Shown here: positions 43,901 through 52,050 of the stretch, in pieces
How the letters are laid out: each line of letters starts with the position of its first letter
How positions within the stretch are numbered: position 1 is the first letter of the stretch
Assembly (NCBI RefSeq): GCF_021341785.1
Contig: NZ_JAJTTF010000007.1
Location: forward strand, 62,001 to 126,000
Length of the DNA stretch: 64,000 nucleotides
Reading direction: 5' to 3'
From: Microbacterium sp. Au-Mic1
Lineage (GTDB): Bacteria; Actinomycetota; Actinomycetes; Actinomycetales; Microbacteriaceae
Notes under the pieces: model-generated
Databases searched by the model: none
What the model saw: the letters and a program-made list of their open reading frames with translations, nothing else
Told to the model about the DNA's origin: nothing
Position numbers and translations under genes: made by a program

Positions 43901-44833
43901 TCATACGGCGACGACGCCGTCGCGCTCGAACAGGGCGAACAGCGCCGCGTCGCGATACACCAGCACGTGGCCGATCCTGGTTCCCGTCGCATCGGCTTCG
44001 AACAGCTGCACGGTGTGCGGCTGAGGGCCGTCCTCATCGACGCGCAGGAGCAGGAAGCCGTGCTGCCCGTTGGCCGAGATCGGGCGGGTCTGCCAGCGCG
44101 TGCCCTGCCCGTCGAACAGGTGCGCCATGAACGCGGCGTAGGTCTCCCGACCGATCGACCAGTACGGCACGGGCGGCATCTCGAACAGCACGTCATCGGC
44201 GACGAGCTCTGCGAGAGCCGCGACGTCGGCCTGCTCGATGGCGCGCGCATACCGCTCGACCGTCTCGCGCCGCAGCGGCGCGGCGCGAGAGGACCGCTCT
44301 GCCACTGCCGCCTTCGCGCGCTGCAGCGCCGAGTTCACCGACGGCACGCTCGTCTCGAGGATCCGGGCCGTCTCCGCCGCGGAATGCCCGAGCACCTCGC
44401 GCAGGATGAACACGCCGCGCTGCTTCGGGGGCAGCGCCTGCAGCACGAGAGTCACCGCGAGCCGCACCCCGGAGGCCTCGGCGACCACCCGCTCCGGCTC
44501 GGAGTCGGCCCACCAGCGGGTCGGTGCCGGCACCAGCCACGGCACGTCCATGGCCGGGACCAGAGGGGCGCCGACGTCGATGCCCGGATCCGTGAGGTCG
44601 CGCGGGAGCGGGCGGCGCGGCGTCTCGCGAAGCCTGTCCAGGCAGACGTTGCGCGCGATGCGGTACACCCAGGTCGACAGAGCGGCCCTGGCCGGATCGT
44701 AGGACGCGCGGCCGCGCCAGGCCCGTTCGAGCGCATCCTGCACCGCGTCCTCCGCGTCGAACGGGGAGCCCAGCATCTGATAGCAGAAGGCGAGCAGTCC
44801 GCCGCGGAGGGCGGCGAGGTCGGAGGCGTCCAC
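43901..44833 (-). CDS. ECF sigma factor with C-terminal SnoaL-like domain
   Basis: This 310-residue protein has the sigma-2 domain (FCYQMLGSPFDAEDAVQDALERAWRG, ALSTWVYRIARNVCLDRLR) and the sigma-4 domain (ALPPKQRGVFILREVLGHSAAETARILETSVPSVNSALQRAKAAV). A SnoaL-like fold of about 110 residues follows (RYARAIEQADVAALAELVADDVLFEMPP...). In ECF41/ECF56-type factors this C-terminal domain replaces a separate anti-sigma factor. I chose GTG 44833 because TAGCCT lies seven bases upstream. The adjacent dihydrofolate-reductase-like gene is a likely target. Confidence 0.88.
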   Translation of the reverse strand: MDASDLAALRGGLLAFCYQMLGSPFDAEDAVQDALERAWRGRASYDPARAALSTWVYRIARNVCLDRLRETPRRPLPRDLTDPGIDVGAPLVPAMDVPWLVPAPTRWWADSEPERVVAEASGVRLAVTLVLQALPPKQRGVFILREVLGHSAAETARILETSVPSVNSALQRAKAAVAERSSRAAPLRRETVERYARAIEQADVAALAELVADDVLFEMPPVPYWSIGRETYAAFMAHLFDGQGTRWQTRPISANGQHGFLLLRVDEDGPQPHTVQLFEADATGTRIGHVLVYRDAALFALFERDGVVAV

Positions 44834-44840
44834 GCAGCCG

Positions 44841-44846
44841 AGGCTA
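44841..44846 (-). promoter_or_regulatory. Leaderless-type -10 hexamer TAGCCT for the SnoaL-type sigma gene
   Basis: On the minus strand TAGCCT is seven bases before the GTG at 44833, inside the 23-base gap after the polyamine permease gene. Confidence 0.5.
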
Positions 44847-44856
44847 GCCGCCCGGC

Positions 44857-45780
44857 TCAGCCTCCCGCCATCGTCCGGGCGATGTCGGCCGCGGAGTCGC
44901 CTGCCTTCTTCAAGACCAGGGCCACGAGCGCGAGAGCCCCGAGCGTCAGCACGAGCATGATCGTGGACACCGCGGCGATCTCCGGACGCAGGCCGCTGCG
45001 CAGCGCGCTCAGCACGTACACGGGCCAGGGCGTGGTGCCCGAGACCTGCACGAAGGCGGAGACGATCGTGTTGTCCAGCCCCAGCGTGAACGAGAGCAGG
45101 AAGCCCGCGAGGACGGCCGGCATCGCGAGCGGCAGCGTGACCTTCGCGAAGGTGGTGAACGGCTTGGCGTAGAGATCGGCCGAGGCCTCCTCCAGCTTCG
45201 CATCGAGGCCGACCAGGCGCGCCCGCACGATGTACGACACGATCGCGATGGAGAACAGCGACTGGCCGATCACGAGGCGCACGGTGCCGTCGTTGAAGAT
45301 CGACAGCCCCAGATCCTGGCCGAGGAAGACGACCCAGGGCAGCAGCGCCACCGCGTCCACGATCTCGGGCGTCACCGAGATCAGCAGCAGCAGTCCCAGG
45401 AACCACGGCACCCACTTGCCGGGGGTGCGTGCCATCGCGATGCCGGCGAGGGTGCCGAGCGCCGTCGCGAGCACGGCCGCGATGAGGCCGGTGCGCAGCG
45501 AGACCAGCACCGCGTCGCGGACGGCCGGCTTGGTGACGATCGCGGCGAACGAGTCGAAGCCGAAGTGGTCCCACGAGATCAGCAGTCGGCCGACGTTGAA
45601 CGAATACACGATCACGACGGCGATCGGCAGGAACAGGAAGACGAACACGAGCGTCGCCCACAGCGGCAGCAGCCAGCGACTGACGTTGCGCGGCGCCTTC
45701 GCACGGCGACCGGATCCCGCCCGGGTCGTGGACGGTGACGGATCCGCCTGCTCGGCGGGGCGTTCTGCGACGACGGTCAT
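44857..45780 (-). CDS. potC: Polyamine-type ABC transporter permease, PotC-like
   Basis: This 307-residue protein has a cytoplasmic N-terminal tail of about 35 residues, six predicted transmembrane helices and the EAA loop ASADLYAKPFTTFAKVTLPLAMPAVLAGFLLSFTLGLDN typical of PotC/YdcV permeases. Its ATG overlaps the stop of the PotB-like gene (ATGA). It is the fourth gene of a PotA-PotD-PotB-PotC operon. Specificity for putrescine, spermidine or a related cation is inferred from the operon as a whole. Confidence 0.88.
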   Translation of the reverse strand: MTVVAERPAEQADPSPSTTRAGSGRRAKAPRNVSRWLLPLWATLVFVFLFLPIAVVIVYSFNVGRLLISWDHFGFDSFAAIVTKPAVRDAVLVSLRTGLIAAVLATALGTLAGIAMARTPGKWVPWFLGLLLLISVTPEIVDAVALLPWVVFLGQDLGLSIFNDGTVRLVIGQSLFSIAIVSYIVRARLVGLDAKLEEASADLYAKPFTTFAKVTLPLAMPAVLAGFLLSFTLGLDNTIVSAFVQVSGTTPWPVYVLSALRSGLRPEIAAVSTIMLVLTLGALALVALVLKKAGDSAADIARTMAGG

Positions 45781-46667
45781 CGTGCGTCCTCCAGCGTCAG
45801 TCGGTAGCTGCGGCGGATGGGGATCGTGACGAGCCAGCCGATCGCCGCCATGACCCCGATCGACAGGGCGATCGTGAGGATGAGCAGCACGGCCATCGCG
45901 GATCCGAGCGCCCAGTTCTGCGCGGTCTGGAACTGGCTGGCGACGATCTGACCGACCATGTTGCCCTTCGCACCGCCCAGGACGGTCGCCGTGATGTAGT
46001 CGCCCATGAGCGGGATGTAGACCAGAAGCACCCCGGCGATGATGCCGGGCTGCGCGAGCGGGATCGTCACGCGGAAGAACGTCTGCCAGCTGCCGGCGCC
46101 GAGGTCCTTGCTCGCCTCGCGCAGCGGTCCGCTGACGCGGTCGAATGCCACGAACAGGGGCAGGATCATGAGCGGCAGATAGTTGTAGACGACGCCGAGC
46201 AGCACCGCACCGCGGGTGTTCAGGATCCCCAGGGGCCCCGGGATCACGCCGAGGAACTGCAGTGCGTGCGAGAGCCAGCCCTCGGGCGCCAGGATGATCT
46301 GCCAGCCGATCGTGCGCACCAGGAAGTTGGTCCAGAACGGCACCATCACCAGGGCGAGGAACATCCCGCGCCGGCTCGGCGCGCACTTCACCGCGATCCA
46401 GTACGCGACGGGAGCGCCGATGATCAGGCACAGGGCGGTTCCGGCGATGCCGACCCAGAGCGTGTTCTGGAAGGTCGCGAAGAAGGTGGGCGAGAGCGCC
46501 TCGACGTAGCGATCGAAGGACAGCTTGTCGTTCGCGTTGGTCGAGAAGATGCTCGGCTTGTAGCCGAAGCTGTACCAGACCACGACGCCGATCGGGACGA
46601 CGAAGAAGACGAGCAGCCACACCCAGGCCGGCAGGGCCAGGCCGAAGCGGATCCTGAGCTTACGCAC
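45777..46667 (-). CDS. potB: Polyamine-type ABC transporter permease, PotB-like
   Basis: This 296-residue membrane protein has six predicted helices, NTLWVGIAGTALCLIIGAPVAYWIA and the EAA loop REASKDLGAGSWQTFFRVTIPLAQPGIIAGVLLVYIPLMGDYI, characteristic of PotB/PotH. GTG start, overlapping the end of the binding-protein gene by 8 bases. It pairs with the PotC-like permease. Confidence 0.9.
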   Translation of the reverse strand: MRKLRIRFGLALPAWVWLLVFFVVPIGVVVWYSFGYKPSIFSTNANDKLSFDRYVEALSPTFFATFQNTLWVGIAGTALCLIIGAPVAYWIAVKCAPSRRGMFLALVMVPFWTNFLVRTIGWQIILAPEGWLSHALQFLGVIPGPLGILNTRGAVLLGVVYNYLPLMILPLFVAFDRVSGPLREASKDLGAGSWQTFFRVTIPLAQPGIIAGVLLVYIPLMGDYITATVLGGAKGNMVGQIVASQFQTAQNWALGSAMAVLLILTIALSIGVMAAIGWLVTIPIRRSYRLTLEDAR

Positions 46668-47853
46668 CGGCGGCCGCCTTCGTCGCGTTCCAGATCGCCA
46701 CGATCCGCTCCTGGGCCTTCGTGAACTTCCCCTCGTGCATCGTGGCGATCTGCTCCTCCGTGAAGAAGACCATGTCGAGGTTCTCCAATCCCGCCTCCTC
46801 GGCCCGTTGCTGATTGCCCTCGACGCCGGTGTCGTAGCCGATGTAGTCCATCTGCTTCACCTGCACGTCCGGCGCGATGATGAAGTTGATGAAGGCGTGC
46901 GCCGCCTCGGGGTGCGGCGCCCCCTTTGCGATCGACCAGTTGTCCATCCAGATCTCGGTCGCCGGGGCCCCCAGCACCCACTGCCAGCGCTCCGGATTCT
47001 TCGATGCCGCGATCCCGGTGCGCGCGTCGCCGTTGTACACCTGCACGAGTGCCGCGGTCGCCTGCGGGATGATCTGTCCGCCGGGTGCGGAGTCGAAGGA
47101 GATCACGTGCGGGGCGATCTCCTTCGTCATGAACGCTTCGCAGTCCGCGAGGTGCTTCTCGTCCGTCGTGTTCCAGTCGATCCCGTGGGACCAGAAGTAG
47201 ATGCCGCACATGGGCGCCGGGTCATCGAGGAGGGAGGTCTTCCCGGAGGCCTCGTTCTGCGCCGCATCGATGAAGTCGGCCCACCCGGTCAGTTCCCGCT
47301 TGATCACGGTCTTGTCGTAGGCGAAGCCCGTCGTGCCCCATGCCTTGCAGATCGAGTACTCGTTCTTCGGATCGAACGTGCGGTGGATGAAGTGGGGGTT
47401 CATCGTCTGGAAGTTCGGGATCAGGTCGAGGTTCAGCCGCTCCAGCAGACCGTTCTCGGCCATCGGGAGGATGAACGGACCCGTCGGGACGACGATGTCG
47501 TAGCCCGACGTGCCGCGTGCGGCGACCAGCTTCGCGACGAGCTCCTCGTTCGAGTTGAACGCGTCGACGACGATCTTCGGCCCCTTCTTCTTCGTGAAGG
47601 CGCTCAGCAGATCCGGATTGTCGTAGTCGCTCCAGGTGTAGATCGAGAGCTTGTCCTCGAGCGGACCGCCGTTCGCCTGGGATGCCGCGGACGCCTTCTG
47701 CGGGGCGCAGGCGGTGAACAGCACGGCGCCCGAGGCCGCGAGCGCGGTCGCGAGGAAGCCGCGCCGCGTCAGCTCGGCACCGATCTTGCGTGCGGAGGGA
47801 GCGTTCGCGAGCACCCGCACCGGGGCCTGGCCGTGAGCGCCGCCGTGCGCCAT
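46660..47853 (-). CDS. potD: Polyamine-type ABC transporter substrate-binding lipoprotein, PotD-like
   Basis: This 397-residue protein has a twin-arginine-like signal with R30-R31 in LTRRGFLATALAASG followed by a lipobox FTAC49, so it may be a Tat-exported lipoprotein. The mature part begins LSIYTWSDYDNPDLLSAFTKKKG, the PotD/PotF-type pattern (I-Y-x-W-x-x-Y), and includes YDIVVPTGPFI and an acidic recognition region. It binds polyamines or a related amino compound outside the membrane. ATG overlaps the stop of the ATPase gene (ATGA). Confidence 0.9.
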   Translation of the reverse strand: MAHGGAHGQAPVRVLANAPSARKIGAELTRRGFLATALAASGAVLFTACAPQKASAASQANGGPLEDKLSIYTWSDYDNPDLLSAFTKKKGPKIVVDAFNSNEELVAKLVAARGTSGYDIVVPTGPFILPMAENGLLERLNLDLIPNFQTMNPHFIHRTFDPKNEYSICKAWGTTGFAYDKTVIKRELTGWADFIDAAQNEASGKTSLLDDPAPMCGIYFWSHGIDWNTTDEKHLADCEAFMTKEIAPHVISFDSAPGGQIIPQATAALVQVYNGDARTGIAASKNPERWQWVLGAPATEIWMDNWSIAKGAPHPEAAHAFINFIIAPDVQVKQMDYIGYDTGVEGNQQRAEEAGLENLDMVFFTEEQIATMHEGKFTKAQERIVAIWNATKAAAGA

Positions 47854-49013
47854 CAGGCCGCTTCCTTGGGCAGGGCGATCACGTGGGTGGCCGTCTCGGG
47901 GATCCCGTCGCCGGCGAAGATGCGCACGTCGGCGTCGCTCCAGGTGCAGCGCACGGCGTCGCCGACGGCCACCGCCGGCGCGCCGGGAGCGGGGATCCGC
48001 ACCAGGAACGTCTGCTCGCGGCCCACGTCCACGGCGACCTGCAGGGTCTCGCCCAGATGCGAGACGCCCAGCACGGTGCCGTCGAGGCCGGGTTCGTCCG
48101 CACGTCCCGCAGGAGCGAGCCGCACGAATTCCGGGCGGATCGCGGCGACGGCGGCGGATCCGGGAGCGCTCTGCGCGCCGCCCCAGCGGCCGTGCACGGT
48201 TCCCGCGAAGGTGTCCACGGCGTCGCCGCCCAGTGCCGTCCCGTGCAGGAAGTTCTGCTGGCCGATGAACGAGGCCACGTAGGCCGAGGCCGGTTCGGCG
48301 TAGATGTCGGCGGGGGCGGCGAGCTGCTCGATCCGCCCCGCACGCATCACCGCGATCCGGTCGCTCATCGACAGCGCCTCCGCCTGGTCGTGCGTGACGA
48401 ACACGAAGGTCGTGCCGAGCCGGGACTGCAGCAGCTTCAGCTCGAGCTGCATCTCCTCGCGCAGCTGGCGGTCGAGAGCCGCGAGCGGCTCGTCCAGCAG
48501 CAGCACGCTGGGGCGGTTGATCAGAGCGCGGGACAGCGCGATGCGCTGCTGCTGCCCGCCGCTCAGCTGGGTGGGCTTGCGGTCGGCGAAGCGACGCAGT
48601 TGCACCATGTCGAGGGCCTCGGCCACGCGCTCGCGCTGCTCGGCCTTGGGCACCCCGCGCTGCTGCAGTCCGTAGGCGACGTTCTCCGCCACCGTCATGT
48701 GCGGGAACAGCGCGTACGCCTGGAAGACCGTGTTCACCTCCCGCTTGTGCGGGGGAAGGCCGAGGACGCTCCGGCCGCTCAGGCGGATGTCGCCCTCGTC
48801 GGGGTGCTCGAAGCCCGCGATCATGCGCAGGGTCGTGGTCTTGCCGCATCCCGAGGGACCGAGAAGGGAGAGGAACTCCCCCGGCCGGATCGACAGCGAC
48901 AGCCGGTCGACGGCCGTCGCCTCACCGTAGTACTTGGTGACGCCAGAGATCTCGACGCCGCCGGTGGCCGCATCGGTCGTGCTCTGAGCAGGTACGGACA
49001 TGGGACCGCTCAT
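47853..49013 (-). CDS. potA: Polyamine-type ABC transporter ATP-binding protein, PotA-like
   Basis: This 386-residue ATPase has Walker A GPSGCGKTTT, Q-loop FQAYALFPHMTV, signature LSGGQQQR, Walker B VLLLDEPLAALD, switch histidine VTHDQAEALSMSD, and a C-terminal TOBE domain. I start at ATG 49013 behind GGAGG; ATG 49001 is an alternative. It energises the importer of the same operon. A palindrome at 49109-49144 covers the likely promoter. Confidence 0.93.
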   Translation of the reverse strand: MSGPMSVPAQSTTDAATGGVEISGVTKYYGEATAVDRLSLSIRPGEFLSLLGPSGCGKTTTLRMIAGFEHPDEGDIRLSGRSVLGLPPHKREVNTVFQAYALFPHMTVAENVAYGLQQRGVPKAEQRERVAEALDMVQLRRFADRKPTQLSGGQQQRIALSRALINRPSVLLLDEPLAALDRQLREEMQLELKLLQSRLGTTFVFVTHDQAEALSMSDRIAVMRAGRIEQLAAPADIYAEPASAYVASFIGQQNFLHGTALGGDAVDTFAGTVHGRWGGAQSAPGSAAVAAIRPEFVRLAPAGRADEPGLDGTVLGVSHLGETLQVAVDVGREQTFLVRIPAPGAPAVAVGDAVRCTWSDADVRIFAGDGIPETATHVIALPKEAA

Positions 49014-49108
49014 GGAACCTCCACAGTGAGTTCTTCGCTGCGGAGAGTCTGGCACAGGATCTGCGCTCAGTACAGAGGAAAACGTAGGTTCGTCGGATTC
49101 CTGCGACG

Positions 49109-49144
49109 ATATTCGTTGTCGATCAGGCGTCTGTCAACGAATAT
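49109..49144 (-). promoter_or_regulatory. Promoter inside a perfect palindrome upstream of potABCD-like operon
   Basis: Ten-base arms ATATTCGTTG (49109-49118) and CAACGAATAT (49135-49144) are perfect inverted copies 16 bases apart. On the coding strand TTGACA (complement of 49132-49137) and GAATAT (complement of 49109-49114) are 17 bases apart, so the -35 and -10 boxes both lie in the palindrome. A dimeric repressor bound there would shut the operon. Confidence 0.7.
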
Positions 49145-49171
49145 GCGTGTTTCGTGCGTGTTACGAGCGAG

Positions 49172-49444
49172 CTACTTCGCCTGGAAGTCGAACGCCTTCA
49201 GAAGCTCCTCGATGGCCTGCTCGCGCTGCTCACCGCCCTCGTCGAACATGTGCGCCACGTGCGTGCGCAGGTGGTTCTCGAGCAGCAGCTTGTTGAGGGA
49301 TTCGAGCGAACGCTGGATCGCGCGGGACTGCGTGATGATGTCCATGCAGTACTCCTCGTTCTCGATCATCTTCGCGACGCCGCGGAGCTGCCCCTCGAGG
49401 ATGCTGGTGCGGTGCAGGGCGCGCTTCTTGATGTCTTCGATCAC
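49172..49444 (-). CDS. CsoR/RcnR-family metal-sensing repressor with Cys-His-His ligands
   Basis: This 90-residue all-helical regulator has a GTG start supported by TACTCT seven bases upstream. It shows the family pattern HRTSILEGQLRGVAKMIENEEYC33MDIITQSRAIQRSLESLNKLLLENH58LRTH62VAHMF. The ligand positions equivalent to C36/H61/C65 of copper-sensing CsoR are C33/H58/H62. Histidine at the third place is found in nickel/cobalt sensor RcnR, so a copper(I) role is doubtful. No metal exporter gene is adjacent, so its target is unclear; the polyamine operon follows 158 bases downstream. Confidence 0.85.
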   Translation of the reverse strand: MIEDIKKRALHRTSILEGQLRGVAKMIENEEYCMDIITQSRAIQRSLESLNKLLLENHLRTHVAHMFDEGGEQREQAIEELLKAFDFQAK

Positions 49445-49451
49445 GAGGTAG

Positions 49452-49457
49452 AGAGTA
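49452..49457 (-). promoter_or_regulatory. Leaderless-type -10 hexamer TACTCT for the CsoR-family gene
   Basis: On the minus strand TACTCT is seven bases before the GTG at 49444. Confidence 0.5.
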
Positions 49458-49475
49458 CCGCCCGCCTCGCGCGGT

Positions 49476-49509
49476 GAGGCTCTGCAAGGCGTGGAGAGGC
49501 TCTGCAAGG
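49476..49509. repeat. Short direct duplication before the DUF445 gene
   Basis: The 14-base block GAGGCTCTGCAAGG occurs at 49476-49489 and again at 49496-49509, in the gap between the divergent CsoR-family and DUF445 genes. Confidence 0.6.
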
Positions 49510-49517
49510 ATGGGCGC

Positions 49518-50792
49518 ATGGCTCGCGCCCGTGAAGCACTGCTGTCCCCGGCGGATCTGGAGCGTCTGCGGGCCCTCCGGCGGATGAAGGCCGTCGCCCT
49601 CGCCGCGCTCGGTGTGATGGCGATCGCGTTCGTCGTCGCGTTCTGGCTGCAGGGGCGCTACCCGTGGCTGGAGTACGTCCGCGCGGCCGCAGAAGGCGGC
49701 ATGGTCGGCGCTCTGGCCGACTGGTTCGCCGTGACGGCGCTGTTCCGGCACCCGCTCGGACTGCCCATCCCGCACACCGCGATCATCCCCAGCCGCAAGG
49801 ACGAGATCGGCCGCACGCTCGGCGAGTTCGTCGAGACGAACTTCCTCTCCGCGGAGGTCGTGCGCACGAAGCTCGAGGACGCCTCGATCGCCGCGCGACT
49901 CGGATCCTGGCTGCGCGAGCCCTCGCATGCGGAGCGAGTCGCGACGGAGGGATCCACGATCGCCTCCGCCGTGCTGCGCGCTCTCAGCGACGACGACGTG
50001 CAGAGCGTGATCGCGGAGCTCGCCCGCGAGCACCTGGTCGACCCGGAGTGGGGCACGCCCGCGGGGGCCTGGCTGCAGCGCATCGTGGAAGCCGACGCCC
50101 ATCGCGGGGCGGTCGACCTCGCGGTGGACAGCATCGCCACCTGGCTGGACGGCAACGCAGCTGCGTTCCAGGGGCTGCTCTCGCGCCGGCTGCCGGGCTG
50201 GGTGCCGCGCCTTGCGCACCGCTTCGTCGACGAGGCCGCCTACAACGAGGCCGTGCGCTTCGTGCGCGCGGTGCAGGCGGATCCGCGCCACCCCGCCCGA
50301 CGCGCCCTGGACGGATACCTCTCCCGCCTGGCGAACAACCTGCAGCACGACCCCGACACGAGGGCGCGTCTGGAGAACGCCAAAGCCGCCGTGTTCGACA
50401 GCCCGCGCGTGGGCGCACTGGCCGCCGAGGTGTGGAACGCGGCGAAGACCGGGCTCCTGTCCGCACTCGCGGATCCCGAGAGCGGGCTGCGCCGTCGCGC
50501 CGCCGTGGCGATCGGCGAGCTCGGCGATCGCCTGGCCACGGAAGACCCGCTGCAGCACCGCGTGGACACCTGGCTCACCGACGCCGCCGTGTTCCTCGTC
50601 GACCGCTACCGGCACGACATCGCCTCGATCATCACCGACACCGTGGAGCGGTGGGATCCGGCCGAGACCACGGAGAAGATCGAGCTCATGGTCGGCCGCG
50701 ACCTGCAGTACATCCGGCTCAACGGCACCGTGGTCGGAGCTCTGGCGGGGCTCGCGATCTTCGCGGTCGCCCATGCCGTGATCCCGGTGTAG
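49518..50792 (+). CDS. DUF445 family membrane-associated protein
   Basis: This 424-residue protein has an N-terminal transmembrane helix (KAVALAALGVMAIAFVVAFWL), the highly conserved DUF445 segment YVRAAAEGGMVGALADWFAVTALFRHPLGLPIPHTAIIPSRKDEIG, long helical modules and a C-terminal helix (VVGALAGLAIFAVAHAVI) after NGTVVG. The family is found in many bacteria, is thought to be envelope-associated and has no known enzymatic activity. I chose ATG 49518 (AAGGA seven bases upstream) over GTG 49491. The last bases, CCCGGTGTAG, begin the 38-bp tandem array that follows. Confidence 0.9.
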   Translation: MARAREALLSPADLERLRALRRMKAVALAALGVMAIAFVVAFWLQGRYPWLEYVRAAAEGGMVGALADWFAVTALFRHPLGLPIPHTAIIPSRKDEIGRTLGEFVETNFLSAEVVRTKLEDASIAARLGSWLREPSHAERVATEGSTIASAVLRALSDDDVQSVIAELAREHLVDPEWGTPAGAWLQRIVEADAHRGAVDLAVDSIATWLDGNAAAFQGLLSRRLPGWVPRLAHRFVDEAAYNEAVRFVRAVQADPRHPARRALDGYLSRLANNLQHDPDTRARLENAKAAVFDSPRVGALAAEVWNAAKTGLLSALADPESGLRRRAAVAIGELGDRLATEDPLQHRVDTWLTDAAVFLVDRYRHDIASIITDTVERWDPAETTEKIELMVGRDLQYIRLNGTVVGALAGLAIFAVAHAVIPV

Positions 50793-50991
50793 CCGTTCCG
50801 CGCCCGGTCTGCTCCCTGGGCCCGGTGTAGCCGTGCCGGGCCCGGTCTGGCCCCTGGGCCCGGTGTAGCCATGCCGGGCCCGGCCTAGCCGTGCCGGGCC
50901 CGGTCTGCTCCCTGGGCCCGGCCTGGCTGCCGAGCACGGTTGCCCCCTGGATCCGGACTACCCCTCGGTTCGGTCTAGCCCCTGGATCCGG
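50784..50991. repeat. 38-bp GC-rich tandem array starting in the DUF445 stop codon
   Basis: Units starting CCGGTGTAGCCGT and ending CTGGGC: 50784-50821, 50822-50859, a 20-base partial at 50860-50879, 50880-50917, then two decayed units to 50991. The first unit includes the last codons and stop of the DUF445 gene. I see no gene in 50793-51204; the rest of that gap holds the palindromic element at 51024-51105 and a -10 box. Confidence 0.75.
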
Positions 50992-51023
50992 AGGGGCCCG
51001 GGTGAGGTGTTGCCCATGGCCCC

Positions 51024-51105
51024 GTGACGATCAGCACACCCCGTCACGATCAGCACACGGATCCGGCGTTTTCGTGTGCTGATCGTGACATCGTGTGCCG
51101 ATCGT
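51024..51105. repeat. Palindromic element, copy 1 (upstream of the DUF559 nuclease gene)
   Basis: Two direct copies of a 16-mer (GTGACGATCAGCACAC at 51024-51039 and GTCACGATCAGCACAC at 51043-51058) face two inverted copies (GTGTGCTGATCGTGAC at 51074-51089 and a truncated one at 51093-51105). The inner pair forms a perfect 16-bp stem with a 15-base loop. An almost identical element lies at 52138-52219. Confidence 0.9.
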
Positions 51106-51192
51106 TCCGGTCGATCGTCCCTCACAGTGGCCCGACATCGAGGGTTGTGCACGGATCCCGTGATGTCGGCGCCGGGGGCGAGTGGAGTTCGC

Positions 51193-51198
51193 CACGCT
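51193..51198 (+). promoter_or_regulatory. Leaderless-type -10 hexamer CACGCT
   Basis: CACGCT is exactly six bases before the ATG at 51205, supporting that start over in-frame ATGs at 51076 and 51163. Confidence 0.45.
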
Positions 51199-51204
51199 GA
51201 GGAC

Positions 51205-52026
51205 ATGCTCTCCCTGATCGACACGATCCGACGCCGCGGCGGCATCGCCCGGGGACCGGACCTGCAGCGGCTCGGCTTCACCCGCACAGCGCTCGCCCGT
51301 GCCGTGCGTGCCGGAACGGTCGACCGCCTGAGGGACGGCGTGTTCGCGGCCGGCCCGATCGTTCCCGACGTCCGCGCCGCGGTCACGCATGGTGGCGCGC
51401 TCACGTGCGCGAGCGTGCTGATGGAGCAGCGGATCTGGGTGCTGCCCGAGGTCGCCGGGCCGCACGTCTGGCTGGGCGCGGGGCGGCATGGGCGCGCGCA
51501 TCCGGACTGCGCCTGCGTTCCGCACTACTACCGCGGCTCACCGCCACTCGGTCGGGCGGATCTCGAGACCGCCCTGCTGCACCTGCGCCTCTGCGCCGGA
51601 GATGAGGCGTTCTTCGCCGCCTTCGAGTCCGCCTGGAGGCAACGACTTCTGCCCGTGGCGGCTCGCCGGCGGATCCGCGAAGCTCTGCCGGCCTCCGCCC
51701 GCTGGCTCGTCGATCTGGCGCGGCACGACGCGGACAGCGGACTCGAATCGCTGCTGCGGCTGAGACTGCACCTGATCGGTCTGCGCCTCGAAAGCCAGGT
51801 GCGCATCGTCGGGGTCGGCAGGGTCGATTTCGTGGTCGACCGGCTCATCATCGAAGTGGACGGCAGGGAGAACCACGACGGAGAGACGCAGCGACACCGG
51901 GATCTCGTGCGCGACACCGCCGCTGCGCGCCTCGGATACCGCACCCTCCGGTTCGACTACGCGCAGGTCGTGCACGACTGGCCTTCCGTGCAGGCAGCGA
52001 TCCTCGCCGCACTCCGCGGGGTGTGA
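51205..52026 (+). CDS. AbiEi-like winged helix fused to DUF559 (PD-(D/E)XK) nuclease
   Basis: The protein has 273 residues. The N-terminal 60 residues (IDTIRRRGGIARGPDLQRLGFTRTALARAVRAGTVDRLRDGVFAAG) match the winged helix of AbiEi-type antitoxin/regulator proteins. The C-terminal 100 residues match the DUF559 Vsr-like endonuclease fold with acidic residues E181 (SGLESLLRLRL), D208 (VGRVDFVVD), E217 and D219 (IIEVDGRENHDG) and the terminal LGYRTLRFDYAQVVHDW. The architecture is common in actinobacteria but its role is unknown. Here the gene is bracketed by two near-identical palindromic elements 1.1 kb apart, which suggests that the elements and the nuclease belong together. Confidence 0.88.
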   Translation: MLSLIDTIRRRGGIARGPDLQRLGFTRTALARAVRAGTVDRLRDGVFAAGPIVPDVRAAVTHGGALTCASVLMEQRIWVLPEVAGPHVWLGAGRHGRAHPDCACVPHYYRGSPPLGRADLETALLHLRLCAGDEAFFAAFESAWRQRLLPVAARRRIREALPASARWLVDLARHDADSGLESLLRLRLHLIGLRLESQVRIVGVGRVDFVVDRLIIEVDGRENHDGETQRHRDLVRDTAAARLGYRTLRFDYAQVVHDWPSVQAAILAALRGV

Positions 52027-52050
52027 CGATGCACGGCGAGTGATGATCCG

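Noticed and set aside
50719..50937. Short minus-strand frame rich in Gly/Pro/Arg across the 38-bp array
   Set aside because: It is only the translation of the tandem repeat and overlaps the end of the DUF445 gene.
50784..50991. Possible CRISPR array
   Set aside because: The 38-bp units are directly adjacent with no unique spacers, and no cas gene is present.
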